DNA of 34,106 bases, taken from the NCBI GenBank assembly GCA_028872875.1, contig JAGWOC010000031.1, forward strand, positions 1 to 34,106, given 5' to 3'. Position numbers and translations under genes: made by a program. The stretch is from Chloroflexota bacterium (GTDB taxonomy: Bacteria; Chloroflexota; Dehalococcoidia; DSTF01; JACRBR01). A model generated the notes under the pieces. The model made no database searches and was not told where the DNA came from. It was given only the letters and a program-made list of their open reading frames with translations. The stretch's first letter is position 1, and each line of letters opens with the position of its first letter. Shown here in pieces: positions 25,652 to 34,106 of the stretch.

Positions 25652-26800
25652 ATGGGCACCGACACCGACGCCACACCGTCCGCCGCCGACATCAAGCGCT
25701 TCCGCAACAACTACCAGGGCGAGATCGACGGCGTCGCCATCTACCAGCGCCTCGCCGCCGCCGAGAAGGACCCCGAGCGCTCCCGTATCTTCCTCGAGCT
25801 CGCCGAAACCGAGAAGCGCCACCTGAAGATCTGGGCCGACCGCTTGCGCGCCGCCGGCGTCGACCCCGGCCAGCCGAAGCCCAGCCCGCGCATCCGCATC
25901 CTCGGCTTCCTCGCCGACCGCTTCGGTCCCCGCGCCGTCCTGCCGATGGTCAGCGCCATGGAGTCCACCGGCTTCGACGACTACATGGCCCAGCCCGACG
26001 CCGGCCCGCCGATGGCGCGCGACGAGCGCGCCCATGCCCGCACCCTCAGCACGCTCTATGCCCCCGGCGGCAATGCCGTCGGCGACGTCGCCGGCATCGT
26101 CCGCGGCGAGCGATGGCACCGCGTCGACACCGGCGGCCAGCTCCGCGCCGCCATCTTCGGCATCAGCGATGGCCTCCTCTCCAACCTGAGCCTCGTCATC
26201 GGCGTCGCCGGCGCCAACCCCAGCGGCAGCTTCATCGTCCTCGCCGGCATCGCCGGCCTGCTCGCGGGCGCCTTCTCGATGGGCGCCGGCGAGTGGATCT
26301 CGGTGACCTCGCAGCGCGAGCTGTTCGAGCGCCAGATCGCGCTCGAACGGGAGGAGCTCGAGTCCGACCCGGAGGAGGAGCGCCAGGAACTGGCGCTGAT
26401 CTACCGCGCCAAGGGCATCGGTGAGGAGGAGGCGCGCGACCTCTCGACGCGCATCATCGCCGACCGCGGCGTCGCGCTCGAGACGCTCGCGCGGGAGGAG
26501 CTGGGGCTCAACCCCGAAGGCCTTGGCTCACCGTGGGGCGTCGCCGTCGCCTCGTTCCTGTCGTTCGCCGCCGGCGCCATCATCCCCGTCATCCCCTGGC
26601 TCTTCGGCGCGAGCGCCGTCTACTTCGCCGCGTCGGTGCTGCTGAGCGCCGTCGCCGCGTTCGCCGTCGGCGCCGGCGTCTCGCTCTTCACGGGGCGCAA
26701 CCCCGTCTTCGCCGGCGCCCGCCAGGTTGCCATCGCCGCCGTCGCCGCCGCCGTCACCTTCGCCATCGGCAAGGCCATCGGCGCCAGCACCGGCGTCTGA
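25652..26800 (+). CDS. Ferritin-like domain fused to VIT1/CCC1-family iron (manganese) transporter
   Basis: 382 residues. The N-terminal ferritin-like domain (about 10-135) has the metal-ligand pattern E24, E50/E54 with H57, E104, and DERAH (124-128). The rest is a VIT1/CCC1 membrane domain: AAIFGISDGLLSNLSLVIGVAGA, then SMGAGEWISVTSQRELF, a charged cytosolic insert (about 221-290), and the final three helices. This is the Er-VIT1/MbfA arrangement, in which the ferritin-like part feeds iron to the exporter. MbfA of Bradyrhizobium is known to export iron. The length is slightly above the roughly 325-380 usual. Its promoter appears leaderless. It may protect against iron and peroxide together. 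Confidence 0.9.
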   Translation: MGTDTDATPSAADIKRFRNNYQGEIDGVAIYQRLAAAEKDPERSRIFLELAETEKRHLKIWADRLRAAGVDPGQPKPSPRIRILGFLADRFGPRAVLPMVSAMESTGFDDYMAQPDAGPPMARDERAHARTLSTLYAPGGNAVGDVAGIVRGERWHRVDTGGQLRAAIFGISDGLLSNLSLVIGVAGANPSGSFIVLAGIAGLLAGAFSMGAGEWISVTSQRELFERQIALEREELESDPEEERQELALIYRAKGIGEEEARDLSTRIIADRGVALETLAREELGLNPEGLGSPWGVAVASFLSFAAGAIIPVIPWLFGASAVYFAASVLLSAVAAFAVGAGVSLFTGRNPVFAGARQVAIAAVAAAVTFAIGKAIGASTGV

Positions 26801-27053
26801 CCCGCGCTCGCGATGGCGCACCGCTCGCTCCCTCTCCCCGCTGCCGGCGGACGGCCACCTGCGAGCCGAGCTTCCCTTGTCTCGGAGCCTCTGGAACGGC
26901 CTCAACGATGGCGTCGAATGCGGCCGCGTTCAGGGACCCTCGAGCGGCGAACCTCACCCCGGCGAGCAGCCACGCTAGACTGATCCGCACCTGCAGCGAC
27001 GTCAGGCGTGGGCTGCGCCCTGCGCGAGGCCGAATGGCCAGAGGTCAGGCCCC

Positions 27054-29408
27054 ATGATATCCGCGGAAGCCAAGCGGGGGCTGACGGCCGCCGAGGCCGA
27101 AGAGCGCTTGCGCCGGTTCGGGCCGAACGAGGTCGCCGAAGAGCGGCCGCATCCCTGGCTCGACGTGCTCGGCAAGTTCTGGGCGCCGGTACCCTGGATG
27201 CTCGAGGCGGCGGTGATCCTGGAACTGACCCTCGGCCGGCAGGTCGAGGCGGCGATCATCGGCGGGCTGCTCGTGTTCAACGCGGTTATCAGCTTCGCGC
27301 AGGAGGACCGCGCACAGGCTGCGCTCGACCTGCTGAGGCAGCGCCTCAGCGTGCGCGCGCGGGCGCTGCGCGGGGGCCACTGGCAGCTCGTGCCGGCGCG
27401 CGAGCTGGTCCCCGGCGATGTCATCCACGTGCGCGTCGGTGACTTTACACCAGCCGATGCGACGATCATCGACGGGCAGATCATGGCAGATGTGTCGATG
27501 CTGACCGGCGAATCGCTCCCAGCCGCTCTCGGCGTCGGAGCCGCGGCGCGCGCAGGCAGCGTCGTGACGCGCGGAGAAGCGACGGCCGAGGTCACCGCTA
27601 CCGGCGCCCGCACCTACTTCGGGCGGACCGCGGAGCTGGTGCGCACGGCGAAAACGGCCGGCCACCTGAGCGGCGTCATCCTCGGCATCGTGCGCTACCT
27701 GGTCGCCATCGACGTGTGTCTCGTCGCCGCGCTCCTCGTCTACGCGGCCGTCGCGGGCATCGCGATGAGCGAGATCCTGCCGTTCGCACTCGTGCTGCTG
27801 ATCGCGTCCGTGCCCGTGGCGCTGCCGGCGACGTTCACCGTCGCGACCGCGCTCGGTGCGCTCGAGATGTCGCATGGTGGCGTGATCGTCACGCGCCTCT
27901 CCGCAATCGAGGAGGCCGCCGGCATGGATGTGCTCTGCGCCGACAAGACCGGCACCATCACCCAGAACCGTCTTGCGCTGGGCAGCGTCCGGCCCGCTCC
28001 CGGTCGTGACGCGGGCGAGGTCCTGCGTGCTGCCGCGCTCGCCAGCGACGAGGCGACGCAGGACCCCATCGACCTGGCGATCATCGCCGCCGCGCGCGGG
28101 CGCGGACTGCTCTCGGACGTCCCGCGCCGCGTCCAGTTCGTCCCCTTTGACCCATCCACCAAGCGGTCGGAGGCGCGCTTCGACGAGCCCGGCGCGTCGC
28201 GGCGCATCGTCAAGGGCGCACCCGCGGCGGTCTTCGGCCTCGCCGATGCGCCTGCCGCGGAGGCGGCCAGCGACGCAGAGACGCTGGCGGCGGACGGCGC
28301 GCGGGTGCTCGCCGTAGCCTGCGGCGATGACTCCCGTCTGCGGGTCGCGGGCATCATCGCGCTCGAGGATCCGCTCCGCGCTGATTCGCGCGCTACGGTC
28401 GATCATCTCCGTTCACTGGGTGTGCGCGTCGTGATGATCACGGGCGACGGCCCGTCGACTGCGCGCAGTGTCGCGGATGCGGTCGGCATCGGCACACGGC
28501 TCGGGGACGTGGGCCTGCTGCGCAGCGACCCCGCCGCGGCGGCCGTCGCGGCCGATGTCTTCGCGGGCGTGCTGCCCGAGGACAAGTATCACCTCGTGCA
28601 AGGCCTGCAGCGCTCCGGCCACATCGTGGGCATGACGGGCGACGGCGTCAACGACGCCCCGGCGCTCAAGCAGGCGGAGGTGGGGATCGCCGTCTCCAGC
28701 GCGACCGACGTCGCCAAGGCGGCTGCCAGCCTCGTGCTGACCGTGCCGGGCCTGAGCGAGGCCGTCGCGGCGGTCGACGTGAGCCGGCGCATCTATCAGC
28801 GCATGCTCACGTACACGCTCAACAAGGTGATCAAGACCGTCCAGGTCGCGGTCTTCCTGAGCCTCGGCCTGATCCTCACGGGTGACTTCGTGACGACGCC
28901 CCGCCTGGTGATCCTGCTGCTCTTTGCGAACGACTTCATGACGATGTCCATCGCCACGGACCGCGTCTCACCGGCACGGCGGCCCGACCGATGGCCAGTG
29001 CGCGCGCTCGTGCTGAGCGCGCTGGCGCTGGCGGCACCGCTCGTGCTCTTCTCCTTCGGCGTGCTGTTCGCGGCCACGACCTGGGCGGGGCTGGACCTCG
29101 CACGGGTGCAGACGGCGGTGTTCCTGATGCTCATCTTCACGGGGCAGGCGACGGTCTACCTGGTCCGCGAGCGGGGCCACTTCTGGCACTCCCGTCCCGG
29201 ACGCTGGCTGCTGCTCAGCAGCGCCATCAGCGTGCTCGTGATGTCGCTGCTCGCGGAGCGTGGCTGGCTGATGGCGCCGCTCGACGTGCAGTGGATCGCG
29301 GCGATCTTTGGGGCGACGCTGCTCTATCTGTTCCTGTTCGACGGATACAAGACGCACGTCTTTCGGCGCTTCGGGATCGCGCCCGCATGGCGTCCCAGCG
29401 CCGCCTGA
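27054..29408 (+). CDS. P-type (P3A) proton-pumping ATPase
   Basis: 784 residues. An actuator domain has TGES at 151-154. The phosphorylated aspartate is D297 in CADKTGT. The nucleotide-domain KGAP is at 387-390 and the hinge TGDGVNDAP at 528-536. The family 3A membrane signature is present: N76 in FNAVISFAQED, and ND (D627) in LLFANDFMTMS, equivalent to the proton-binding Asn106 and Asp684 of plant AHA2. No heavy-metal CPC or Ca-type motifs are seen, so H+ export is the likely job. The ATG at 27054 has GAGG upstream. A TAGACT at 26976 may be the -10. It follows the iron transporter by 253 bases with no evident shared message. Confidence 0.9.
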   Translation: MISAEAKRGLTAAEAEERLRRFGPNEVAEERPHPWLDVLGKFWAPVPWMLEAAVILELTLGRQVEAAIIGGLLVFNAVISFAQEDRAQAALDLLRQRLSVRARALRGGHWQLVPARELVPGDVIHVRVGDFTPADATIIDGQIMADVSMLTGESLPAALGVGAAARAGSVVTRGEATAEVTATGARTYFGRTAELVRTAKTAGHLSGVILGIVRYLVAIDVCLVAALLVYAAVAGIAMSEILPFALVLLIASVPVALPATFTVATALGALEMSHGGVIVTRLSAIEEAAGMDVLCADKTGTITQNRLALGSVRPAPGRDAGEVLRAAALASDEATQDPIDLAIIAAARGRGLLSDVPRRVQFVPFDPSTKRSEARFDEPGASRRIVKGAPAAVFGLADAPAAEAASDAETLAADGARVLAVACGDDSRLRVAGIIALEDPLRADSRATVDHLRSLGVRVVMITGDGPSTARSVADAVGIGTRLGDVGLLRSDPAAAAVAADVFAGVLPEDKYHLVQGLQRSGHIVGMTGDGVNDAPALKQAEVGIAVSSATDVAKAAASLVLTVPGLSEAVAAVDVSRRIYQRMLTYTLNKVIKTVQVAVFLSLGLILTGDFVTTPRLVILLLFANDFMTMSIATDRVSPARRPDRWPVRALVLSALALAAPLVLFSFGVLFAATTWAGLDLARVQTAVFLMLIFTGQATVYLVRERGHFWHSRPGRWLLLSSAISVLVMSLLAERGWLMAPLDVQWIAAIFGATLLYLFLFDGYKTHVFRRFGIAPAWRPSAA

Positions 29409-29786
29409 TCTCCAGGCGACAGGTGGGCCGGTGCTCATCGTCTGGAAGATGGCGCCGGAGCGCCCCGGTGGCTCCTCCCAGCTCCGCACGTACGCGTTGA
29501 CGCGATCGAGCCGGATCCCCAGGTCGGTGCCGCGGACCGGCGCGCGCAGCGGCTTCCAGAGGTCGAGCAGCGCCGCATCGAACCCTTCCCGCCGCGCCTC
29601 GGAGGGCGCGCCTTCGAGGTTGACGCTCGGCACGCCGTCGGCTGGCGCGTTCAGCCTGGCGATCCGGTCGACCGTCTCGGGCCGGCGCTCCCCGCACACA
29701 TCGAGGGGACGAGCGGCGGGCCGCACGGCACAGCCGTGCCGAGGCGTGGGAAGCGCGGGCGCGCGGTCTCCAGCGGCCCTGGTCAT
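29409..29786 (-). pseudogene. Unassigned gene remnant downstream of ugpB
   Basis: On the minus strand an open frame starts at ATG 29786, 14 bases after ugpB. For about 100 codons it has the high third-position GC of real genes (for example ...DAALLDLWKPLRAPV...GIRLDRVNAYVRSW). It then continues without a stop into antisense of the P-type ATPase, to 28968, where coding character is lost. I read it as the truncated end of an operon gene, perhaps cut when the flanks were joined. The R-L-D-R strand and location after ugpB could fit a phosphodiesterase or endonuclease/phosphatase, but I cannot support a family. A hairpin (29723-29739) interrupts the first part. Confidence 0.45.
29723..29739 (+). 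repeat. GCACGGC palindrome
   Basis: GCACGGC (29723-29729) pairs with GCCGTGC (29733-29739) around ACA. It lies within the gene remnant, which suggests a dispersed palindrome landed in or replaced its start. Confidence 0.6.
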
Positions 29787-29800
29787 AGGGCCGTCGCCGT

Positions 29801-31162
29801 CTACCTGACGCTCCGGTTGTAACGCGCGATGGCGCGGTCGGCGTCCTTCGCGGCGGTAGCCAGCGCCTGCTGGGGCGTCTTGCCGCCCACCAGCACCTGC
29901 TCGAATGCCGTCTGTTCGTACTCCCGCACCTGCGTGAAGGGCCCGATGACCGCGCCCGCGGTGGCGAGGTTTCGCGGTGACCGCACCACCTGGTCGTGCG
30001 CGATCGCGAACTGCGGGTACTGGCGGTGCAGCGACGCCGCCGGCTCGAGGTCCCACGACGAGACCCGCACCGGGAAGTAACCGGTGTCGTAGTGCCACTG
30101 CGCCTGCACCTGCGGCTGCGTGGCGTACTTCAGGAACTCCCATGCTCCGCGCTGCTCGGCGAGCGGCCTGTCCTTCATGATCCACATCGCCGCGCCGCCG
30201 AGCACCATGCCGCCGCTGTTGTCCGGCGCCGGCGGCGCCGGCATCGGCGCCACACCCAGCCGCGCGCTCGCCGGCCCGAGCGCCAGTACGATCGCGCGCA
30301 ACGCCGAGACGGACTCGATCGCCATCGCGCTCTTGCCGGTGACCACCGCCAGCAGCGACTGCAGCCCCGAGGTGCCGACGTTCGTCGCCAGGCCGGACTG
30401 GACCATCTCCTGCCACCAGGAGAGCACGGCGATGCCGGCCGGCGAGTCGATCAGCACCTTCGTCGCGAGGCCCTGCCGTCCGTTCCCGTTGTTGGCGAAC
30501 AGCGCCCCCTGCTTCGCCATCATCTGCTCCAGCCACCAGCCGTTGATGCTGAGCGCGATGCCGTTGCGCTTCAGCGACCCGTCGGGGTTGCGCAGCAGCA
30601 GCCGCTGCGCGTCCGCGCGCACCTCGTCGAGCGTCGCCGGCGGATGGTCGATGCCGGCCTGCGCGAAGACGTCGCGGTCGTAGTAGAGCACCGGCCCGGA
30701 GAGGTTGAAGGGCATCGCCTGCAGCTTCCCGTTCAGCGTGTAGTAGTCGAGCGCGCGCGGTTCGAAGTCCGCGAGGTTGGCCGGGTGCGAGCCCGGCGTC
30801 CGGGCGTCCGCGTCGACGAAGTCCTGGGCCGGCGCGATGGCGTGGCTGTCCACCATGAACCGCAGCTCGATGTCATCGAGCTGGATCAGCGCCGGCATGC
30901 TCGACGTGTCGAGCGAGGACACGAGCTTCTTCAGCGAGTCCGCATAGCCGCCCTGGAAGATCGGGACCACGGTGTACTCGCTCTGGGACGCATTGAAGCC
31001 GTCGACGATCTTCTTCAGCGCATCGCCGGTGACGCCGCTCATCGAGTGCCAGAGCCGCACCTCGACGCGCCCATGGCTGTAGCGCACGCCGCCGCTGCCG
31101 CAGCCGGAGCCGGCGGCGAGCGTCAGGGCGAGCACAGCGCAGAGGGCCGCGAGCCGCCGCAT
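29801..31162 (-). CDS. ugpB: ABC transporter substrate-binding lipoprotein, UgpB-like
   Basis: 453 residues. A signal sequence ends at a lipoprotein cysteine (AGSGC, C21), so it is tethered outside the membrane. Segments match the UgpB pattern: VRLWHSMSG, VVPIFQGGYADSLKKL, MPFNLSGPVLYYDRDVF, GKSAMAIES, and FLKYATQPQVQAQWHYDTGYFPV. UgpB binds glycerol-3-phosphate and glycerophosphodiesters; a sugar ligand is the alternative for this superfamily. The ATG at 31162 is three bases after the upstream permease stop. It is the last transporter gene of the operon, the reverse of the E. coli order. It should deliver substrate to UgpA/UgpE and UgpC. Confidence 0.88.
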   Translation of the reverse strand: MRRLAALCAVLALTLAAGSGCGSGGVRYSHGRVEVRLWHSMSGVTGDALKKIVDGFNASQSEYTVVPIFQGGYADSLKKLVSSLDTSSMPALIQLDDIELRFMVDSHAIAPAQDFVDADARTPGSHPANLADFEPRALDYYTLNGKLQAMPFNLSGPVLYYDRDVFAQAGIDHPPATLDEVRADAQRLLLRNPDGSLKRNGIALSINGWWLEQMMAKQGALFANNGNGRQGLATKVLIDSPAGIAVLSWWQEMVQSGLATNVGTSGLQSLLAVVTGKSAMAIESVSALRAIVLALGPASARLGVAPMPAPPAPDNSGGMVLGGAAMWIMKDRPLAEQRGAWEFLKYATQPQVQAQWHYDTGYFPVRVSSWDLEPAASLHRQYPQFAIAHDQVVRSPRNLATAGAVIGPFTQVREYEQTAFEQVLVGGKTPQQALATAAKDADRAIARYNRSVR

Positions 31163-31165
31163 GCC

Positions 31166-32014
31166 TCACCCCTTGAGCGCGCCGGCCGTCAGCCCGCGCA
31201 CCAGGAAGCGCTGGAAGCCGATGACCAGCACCAGCATCGGCAGCAGCGCGACGATCGTGCCGGCCAGCACGACGTTCGTCCGCTGCACCTCCTCCGACTG
31301 CAGCGACGCGATGCCGATCTGGACCGTCCGCATGTTCGGGTCGTTCGTCACGAGCAGCGGCCAGAGGTACTGGTTCCACGCCTGCAGGAACGCGAACACG
31401 GCCAGCGTCGCCAGCGCCGCGCGCGACAGCGGTACGACGACCGACAGCAGGAAGCGCAGGTCGCCGTAGCCGTCGATGTCCGCGGCGTCCTTCAGCTCCC
31501 GCGGCAGCGACATGAAGTGCTGGCGCAGCAGGAACGTGCCGAAGGCCGTCGCAAGGAACGGCACGGTCAGCCCCTGGTAGGTGTCCAGCCAGTTCAGCCG
31601 CTGGATCGTCTGGAAGTTCGGGATGATCGAGATCTCCCACGGCACCATCATCGTCGAGAGGAACAGGAAGAAGAGCGGCGTCCGGAAGGGGAAGCGCATG
31701 AAGGCGAACGCGTACGCCGCGAGCGCGGCCGTCACGACTTCCCCCACCGTGATCACGGTCGCCATGATCAGACTGTTTGCCATGTACCGTGGCATGGGGA
31801 TGCTCGTCATCGCCGCGCGATAGTTCGACCAGACGGGCGTGTGCGGCCAGAAGTCGGGCGGGAACGTCAGGAACTTCGCGATCGGCTGCAGGCTGTCCAC
31901 CACTGTCATGTAGAGCGGGAACATGACCACGGCGGCCGACCCCGCGAGCAGTCCGTAGACGGGCAGCCACGCGAGCAGCCGCAGCGCGGCACGGCCGGCG
32001 CTCCGGCGCGTCAT
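31166..32014 (-). CDS. ugpE: ABC transporter permease, UgpE-like
   Basis: 282 residues, six membrane helices. The EAA loop that docks on the ATPase reads DAADIDGYGDLRFLLSVVVPL. The N-terminal VMFPLYMTVVDSLQP and MANSLIMATVITVGEV segments are typical of the MalG/UgpE class. The ATG at 32014 is chosen because it overlaps the ugpA stop in an ATGA, the sign of tight coupling. An upstream ATG at 32029 lies inside ugpA. It pairs with UgpA to make the membrane channel. Confidence 0.93.
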   Translation of the reverse strand: MTRRSAGRAALRLLAWLPVYGLLAGSAAVVMFPLYMTVVDSLQPIAKFLTFPPDFWPHTPVWSNYRAAMTSIPMPRYMANSLIMATVITVGEVVTAALAAYAFAFMRFPFRTPLFFLFLSTMMVPWEISIIPNFQTIQRLNWLDTYQGLTVPFLATAFGTFLLRQHFMSLPRELKDAADIDGYGDLRFLLSVVVPLSRAALATLAVFAFLQAWNQYLWPLLVTNDPNMRTVQIGIASLQSEEVQRTNVVLAGTIVALLPMLVLVIGFQRFLVRGLTAGALKG

Positions 32015-32931
32015 CGGTAGAACACCCATCGTCGCGCCACCCCGAACTGCAGCAGCGTCAACAGCAGCACGATGACGAACAGCACCACCGCCTGCGCAGA
32101 GGCCAGGCCGATGTTGTAGTGCAGGAACGCCTCGCGGTAGATGGAGTAGACGATGACATTCGTCGCGCCGAGCGGGCCCCCTTGCGTCAGGATCTGGATC
32201 TGGCCGAACGACTCGAACGCGAAGATCACCCCCACTACTGAGACGAACAGCAGCGTCGGCGAGAGCCCAGGCAGCGTGATGTGCAGGAACTCGCTCCAGC
32301 GCCCGGCACCGTCGACGCGCGCGCTCTCGTACAGCTCCTCCGGGATGTTCTGCAGGCCCGCGAGGATGACGATCGTCGCGAAGCCGATGTTCATCCAGAC
32401 GGTCGTCATCGCCACGGCCGGCAGCGCCCACGTCGGGCTCGTGAGCCAGCTCTCGGTCGGGACGCCGCCCTTGCCCAGGATGTAGTTCAGCACGCCGACG
32501 CTCGGGTTCAGCATCAGCAGCCACACCACCGACGAGACGGCGACCGACGTCGCGACGGTGGAGGAGAAGATGGTGCGAAAGACGACGATGCCGGGGAGCC
32601 GCCGGTGCGATAGCAGCGCGAGATACAGGCCGATGGCGGTCGCGGGGATCACCGTGTAGAGGGCGAACTGCCCCGTCACCAGCAGGCTGTGGCGGAAGTC
32701 GCTGGACGTCAGCACGTCGTGGTACTGCGCCGTCCCCACCCAGACCTCGTTCCGCCCAAACGGGTCCGTCGCGTGGAACCCCAGCCAGATCGACCGGACG
32801 AGCGGGTAGAAGACGAAGACGGCGAACAGCACCAGCGACGGCAGCAGGAACGGCGCCGCCGCCACGGTCTGCCGGATCGCCTGCGCGCGCCGCGACCCGG
32901 CCCGCCGGCCCACCGTCGCCTCCCCGCTCAT
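32011..32931 (-). CDS. ugpA: ABC transporter permease, UgpA-like
   Basis: 306 residues, six membrane helices of the MalF/UgpA class. The docking loop is EELYESARVDGAGRWSEFLHITLPGLS. The start ATG 32931 overlaps the ugpC stop as ATGA. A basic cytoplasmic N-terminus (GRRAGSRRAQAIRQ) precedes the first helix. The rest (PFLLPSLVLFAVFVFYPLVRSIW and SIYREAFLHYNIGLASAQAVVL) is characteristic of carbohydrate/phosphoester uptake permeases. It is co-translated with ugpC and ugpE. Confidence 0.93.
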   Translation of the reverse strand: MSGEATVGRRAGSRRAQAIRQTVAAAPFLLPSLVLFAVFVFYPLVRSIWLGFHATDPFGRNEVWVGTAQYHDVLTSSDFRHSLLVTGQFALYTVIPATAIGLYLALLSHRRLPGIVVFRTIFSSTVATSVAVSSVVWLLMLNPSVGVLNYILGKGGVPTESWLTSPTWALPAVAMTTVWMNIGFATIVILAGLQNIPEELYESARVDGAGRWSEFLHITLPGLSPTLLFVSVVGVIFAFESFGQIQILTQGGPLGATNVIVYSIYREAFLHYNIGLASAQAVVLFVIVLLLTLLQFGVARRWVFYR

Positions 32932-34028
32932 CCGAGCCTCGTCCCGTGCTCGGGCTCGAACAGCAGCAGGTGCTCAGGGGCGATGGCGAACCGCCGCGCC
33001 TCGCCCGCGGCGACGGGCGCGCCGGCGGACAGGCGGGCGATGATGCCGCGCCCCTGGGCCATGAGCGAGACGTGGAGCTCGTTCCCGAGCGACTCGACCA
33101 CGTCGATGTCCGCCTCGAAGGTCGCCGCCGCGTATCGCTCGCCGAAGTCCTCGGCCAGCACGATGTGCTCCGGCCGCACGCCGACCACGACCTCGGCGCA
33201 GCCGGCAGCACGCGCCGGCGCCGCCTGTGCCGGGTCGAGGGCGAACGGCAGGTGCGGCACATCGACCACGGCCCCGCCGCCGTCGGTCTGGCGCAGCGGG
33301 CCGCGGAAGAACGACATCGACGGCGAGCCGATGAACTCCGCGACGAAGAGGTTCGCCGGCCGCTCGTAGATGTCCCGCGGCTCGCCCACCTGCTGCAGCC
33401 GGCCGCGCTCCAGCACGGCGATGCGGTGGCCCATCGTCATCGCTTCCACCTGGTCGTGCGTGACGTAGAGCACGGTCGTCTGTAGCTGCCGGTGGAGGCG
33501 GATCAGCTCGACGCGCGTCTGCGCGCGCAGCTTCGCGTCGAGGTTCGACAGCGGCTCGTCCATCAGGAACGCACGCGGCCGCCGGACGATGGCGCGCGCG
33601 AGCGCGACCCGCTGCCGCTGGCCGCCCGACAGCGCGCCCGGCTTTCGTGCGAGCACGTCCGCGATCGCCAGCGTGGCGGCAGCCTCGCGCACCATGCGGT
33701 CGATCTCGCCCCGCGGGATGCGGCGCATCCGCAGGCCGAACGCGATGTTGTCATAGACGCTCATGTGCGGGTAGAGCGCATAGTTCTGGAAGACCATCGC
33801 CACGTCGCGCTGCCGCGGGGGCAGGTCCGTGACGTCGCGGCCGGCGATCGTCACCGCGCCTGCCGTCGGCTCCTCGAGGCCGGCGAGGATGCGCAGCGCC
33901 GTCGTCTTGCCGCAGCCCGAGGGACCGAGCAGCACCATGAACTCGCCGTCGGCGACGTCGAGCGTGAAGTTCATCAGGGCGTCGACATCGCCGAACCGCT
34001 TGCTCACGTCGTCGAAGCGCACGCTCAC
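32928..34028 (-). CDS. ugpC: ABC transporter ATP-binding protein, UgpC/MalK-like
   Basis: 366 residues. Walker A GPSGCGKTT is at 35-43, Q-loop Q81, signature LSGGQ at 133-137, Walker B LMDEP at 155-159, and switch histidine H191. The C-terminal TOBE-like region (about 240-366) is the regulatory domain of the MalK/UgpC class. GTG 34028 is chosen: GGAG lies six bases upstream, and the frame further left runs into the tRNA gene. It lies 21 bases after the tRNA CCA end, so the tRNA and this operon could share a transcript. It powers UgpA/UgpE. Confidence 0.94.
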   Translation of the reverse strand: MSVRFDDVSKRFGDVDALMNFTLDVADGEFMVLLGPSGCGKTTALRILAGLEEPTAGAVTIAGRDVTDLPPRQRDVAMVFQNYALYPHMSVYDNIAFGLRMRRIPRGEIDRMVREAAATLAIADVLARKPGALSGGQRQRVALARAIVRRPRAFLMDEPLSNLDAKLRAQTRVELIRLHRQLQTTVLYVTHDQVEAMTMGHRIAVLERGRLQQVGEPRDIYERPANLFVAEFIGSPSMSFFRGPLRQTDGGGAVVDVPHLPFALDPAQAAPARAAGCAEVVVGVRPEHIVLAEDFGERYAAATFEADIDVVESLGNELHVSLMAQGRGIIARLSAGAPVAAGEARRFAIAPEHLLLFEPEHGTRLG

Positions 34029-34049
34029 GGGTGATCTCCGATTCCACGT

Positions 34050-34106
<57 letters not shown>

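Noticed and set aside
29996-32020. 674-codon open frame on the plus strand across ugpB and ugpE
   Set aside because: Low-complexity RRR/HHR composition, antisense of two clear transporter genes.

Overview
This is a GC-rich window (roughly two thirds G+C by eye). The genes are dense, TTG and GTG starts are common, and codons strongly prefer G or C at position three. The eight-gene ATP synthase operon follows an AtpZ-like gene. RpoC carries a very long coiled-coil insertion between its N-terminal zinc finger and the catalytic core. Lipoproteins, an encoded tRNA CCA end and TTGACA/TATACT-like promoters also fit a high-GC Chloroflexota-type bacterium. That assignment is an inference; there is no 16S gene here.

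Layout, + strand first. 1-7339: the end of an atpZ-like gene, then atpB-E-F-H-A-G-D-C, with two repeat-bearing spacers late in the operon. 7473-9285: a membrane protein of unknown function (-) and a divergent SGNH-hydrolase lipoprotein (+). 9308-11173: a CsoR-family metal or thiol sensor (-), divergent from trxA-trxB (+), with a CsoR-type operator lying inside overlapping divergent promoters. 11307-12305: a GAF plus degenerate GGDEF protein. 12306-14651: a less GC-rich methyltransferase segment abutting a ketosynthase that has lost its N-terminal quarter.

14672-24722 (-): a zinc-ribbon mini-protein, then (read leftward) an S49 peptidase, rpoB and rpoC with clear promoters and a terminator hairpin. 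25031-25512 (+): a ParE/RelE-type toxin-antitoxin pair between two copies of an imperfect 34-bp direct repeat. 25652-29408 (+): a ferritin-like/VIT1 iron transporter and a P-type proton ATPase. 29409-34028 (-): a gene remnant and a ugpC-A-E-B ABC transporter operon immediately downstream of tRNA-Leu(CAA), which is cut by the window edge.

How the genes work together: most are core energy and transcription functions. The accessory themes are redox and metal handling (CsoR/Trx/TrxB, Er-VIT1), proton flow (F-ATPase, P3A ATPase) and phosphate-ester uptake (Ugp). The most unusual signals are: the CsoR box controlling thioredoxin, a four-cysteine extracytoplasmic insert in AtpB, hairpins with a constant TTCA loop and different stems around the atp genes, a GTAGGGGCGG palindrome that supplies the trxB stop codon, and the scar joining the methyltransferase segment to the ketosynthase.
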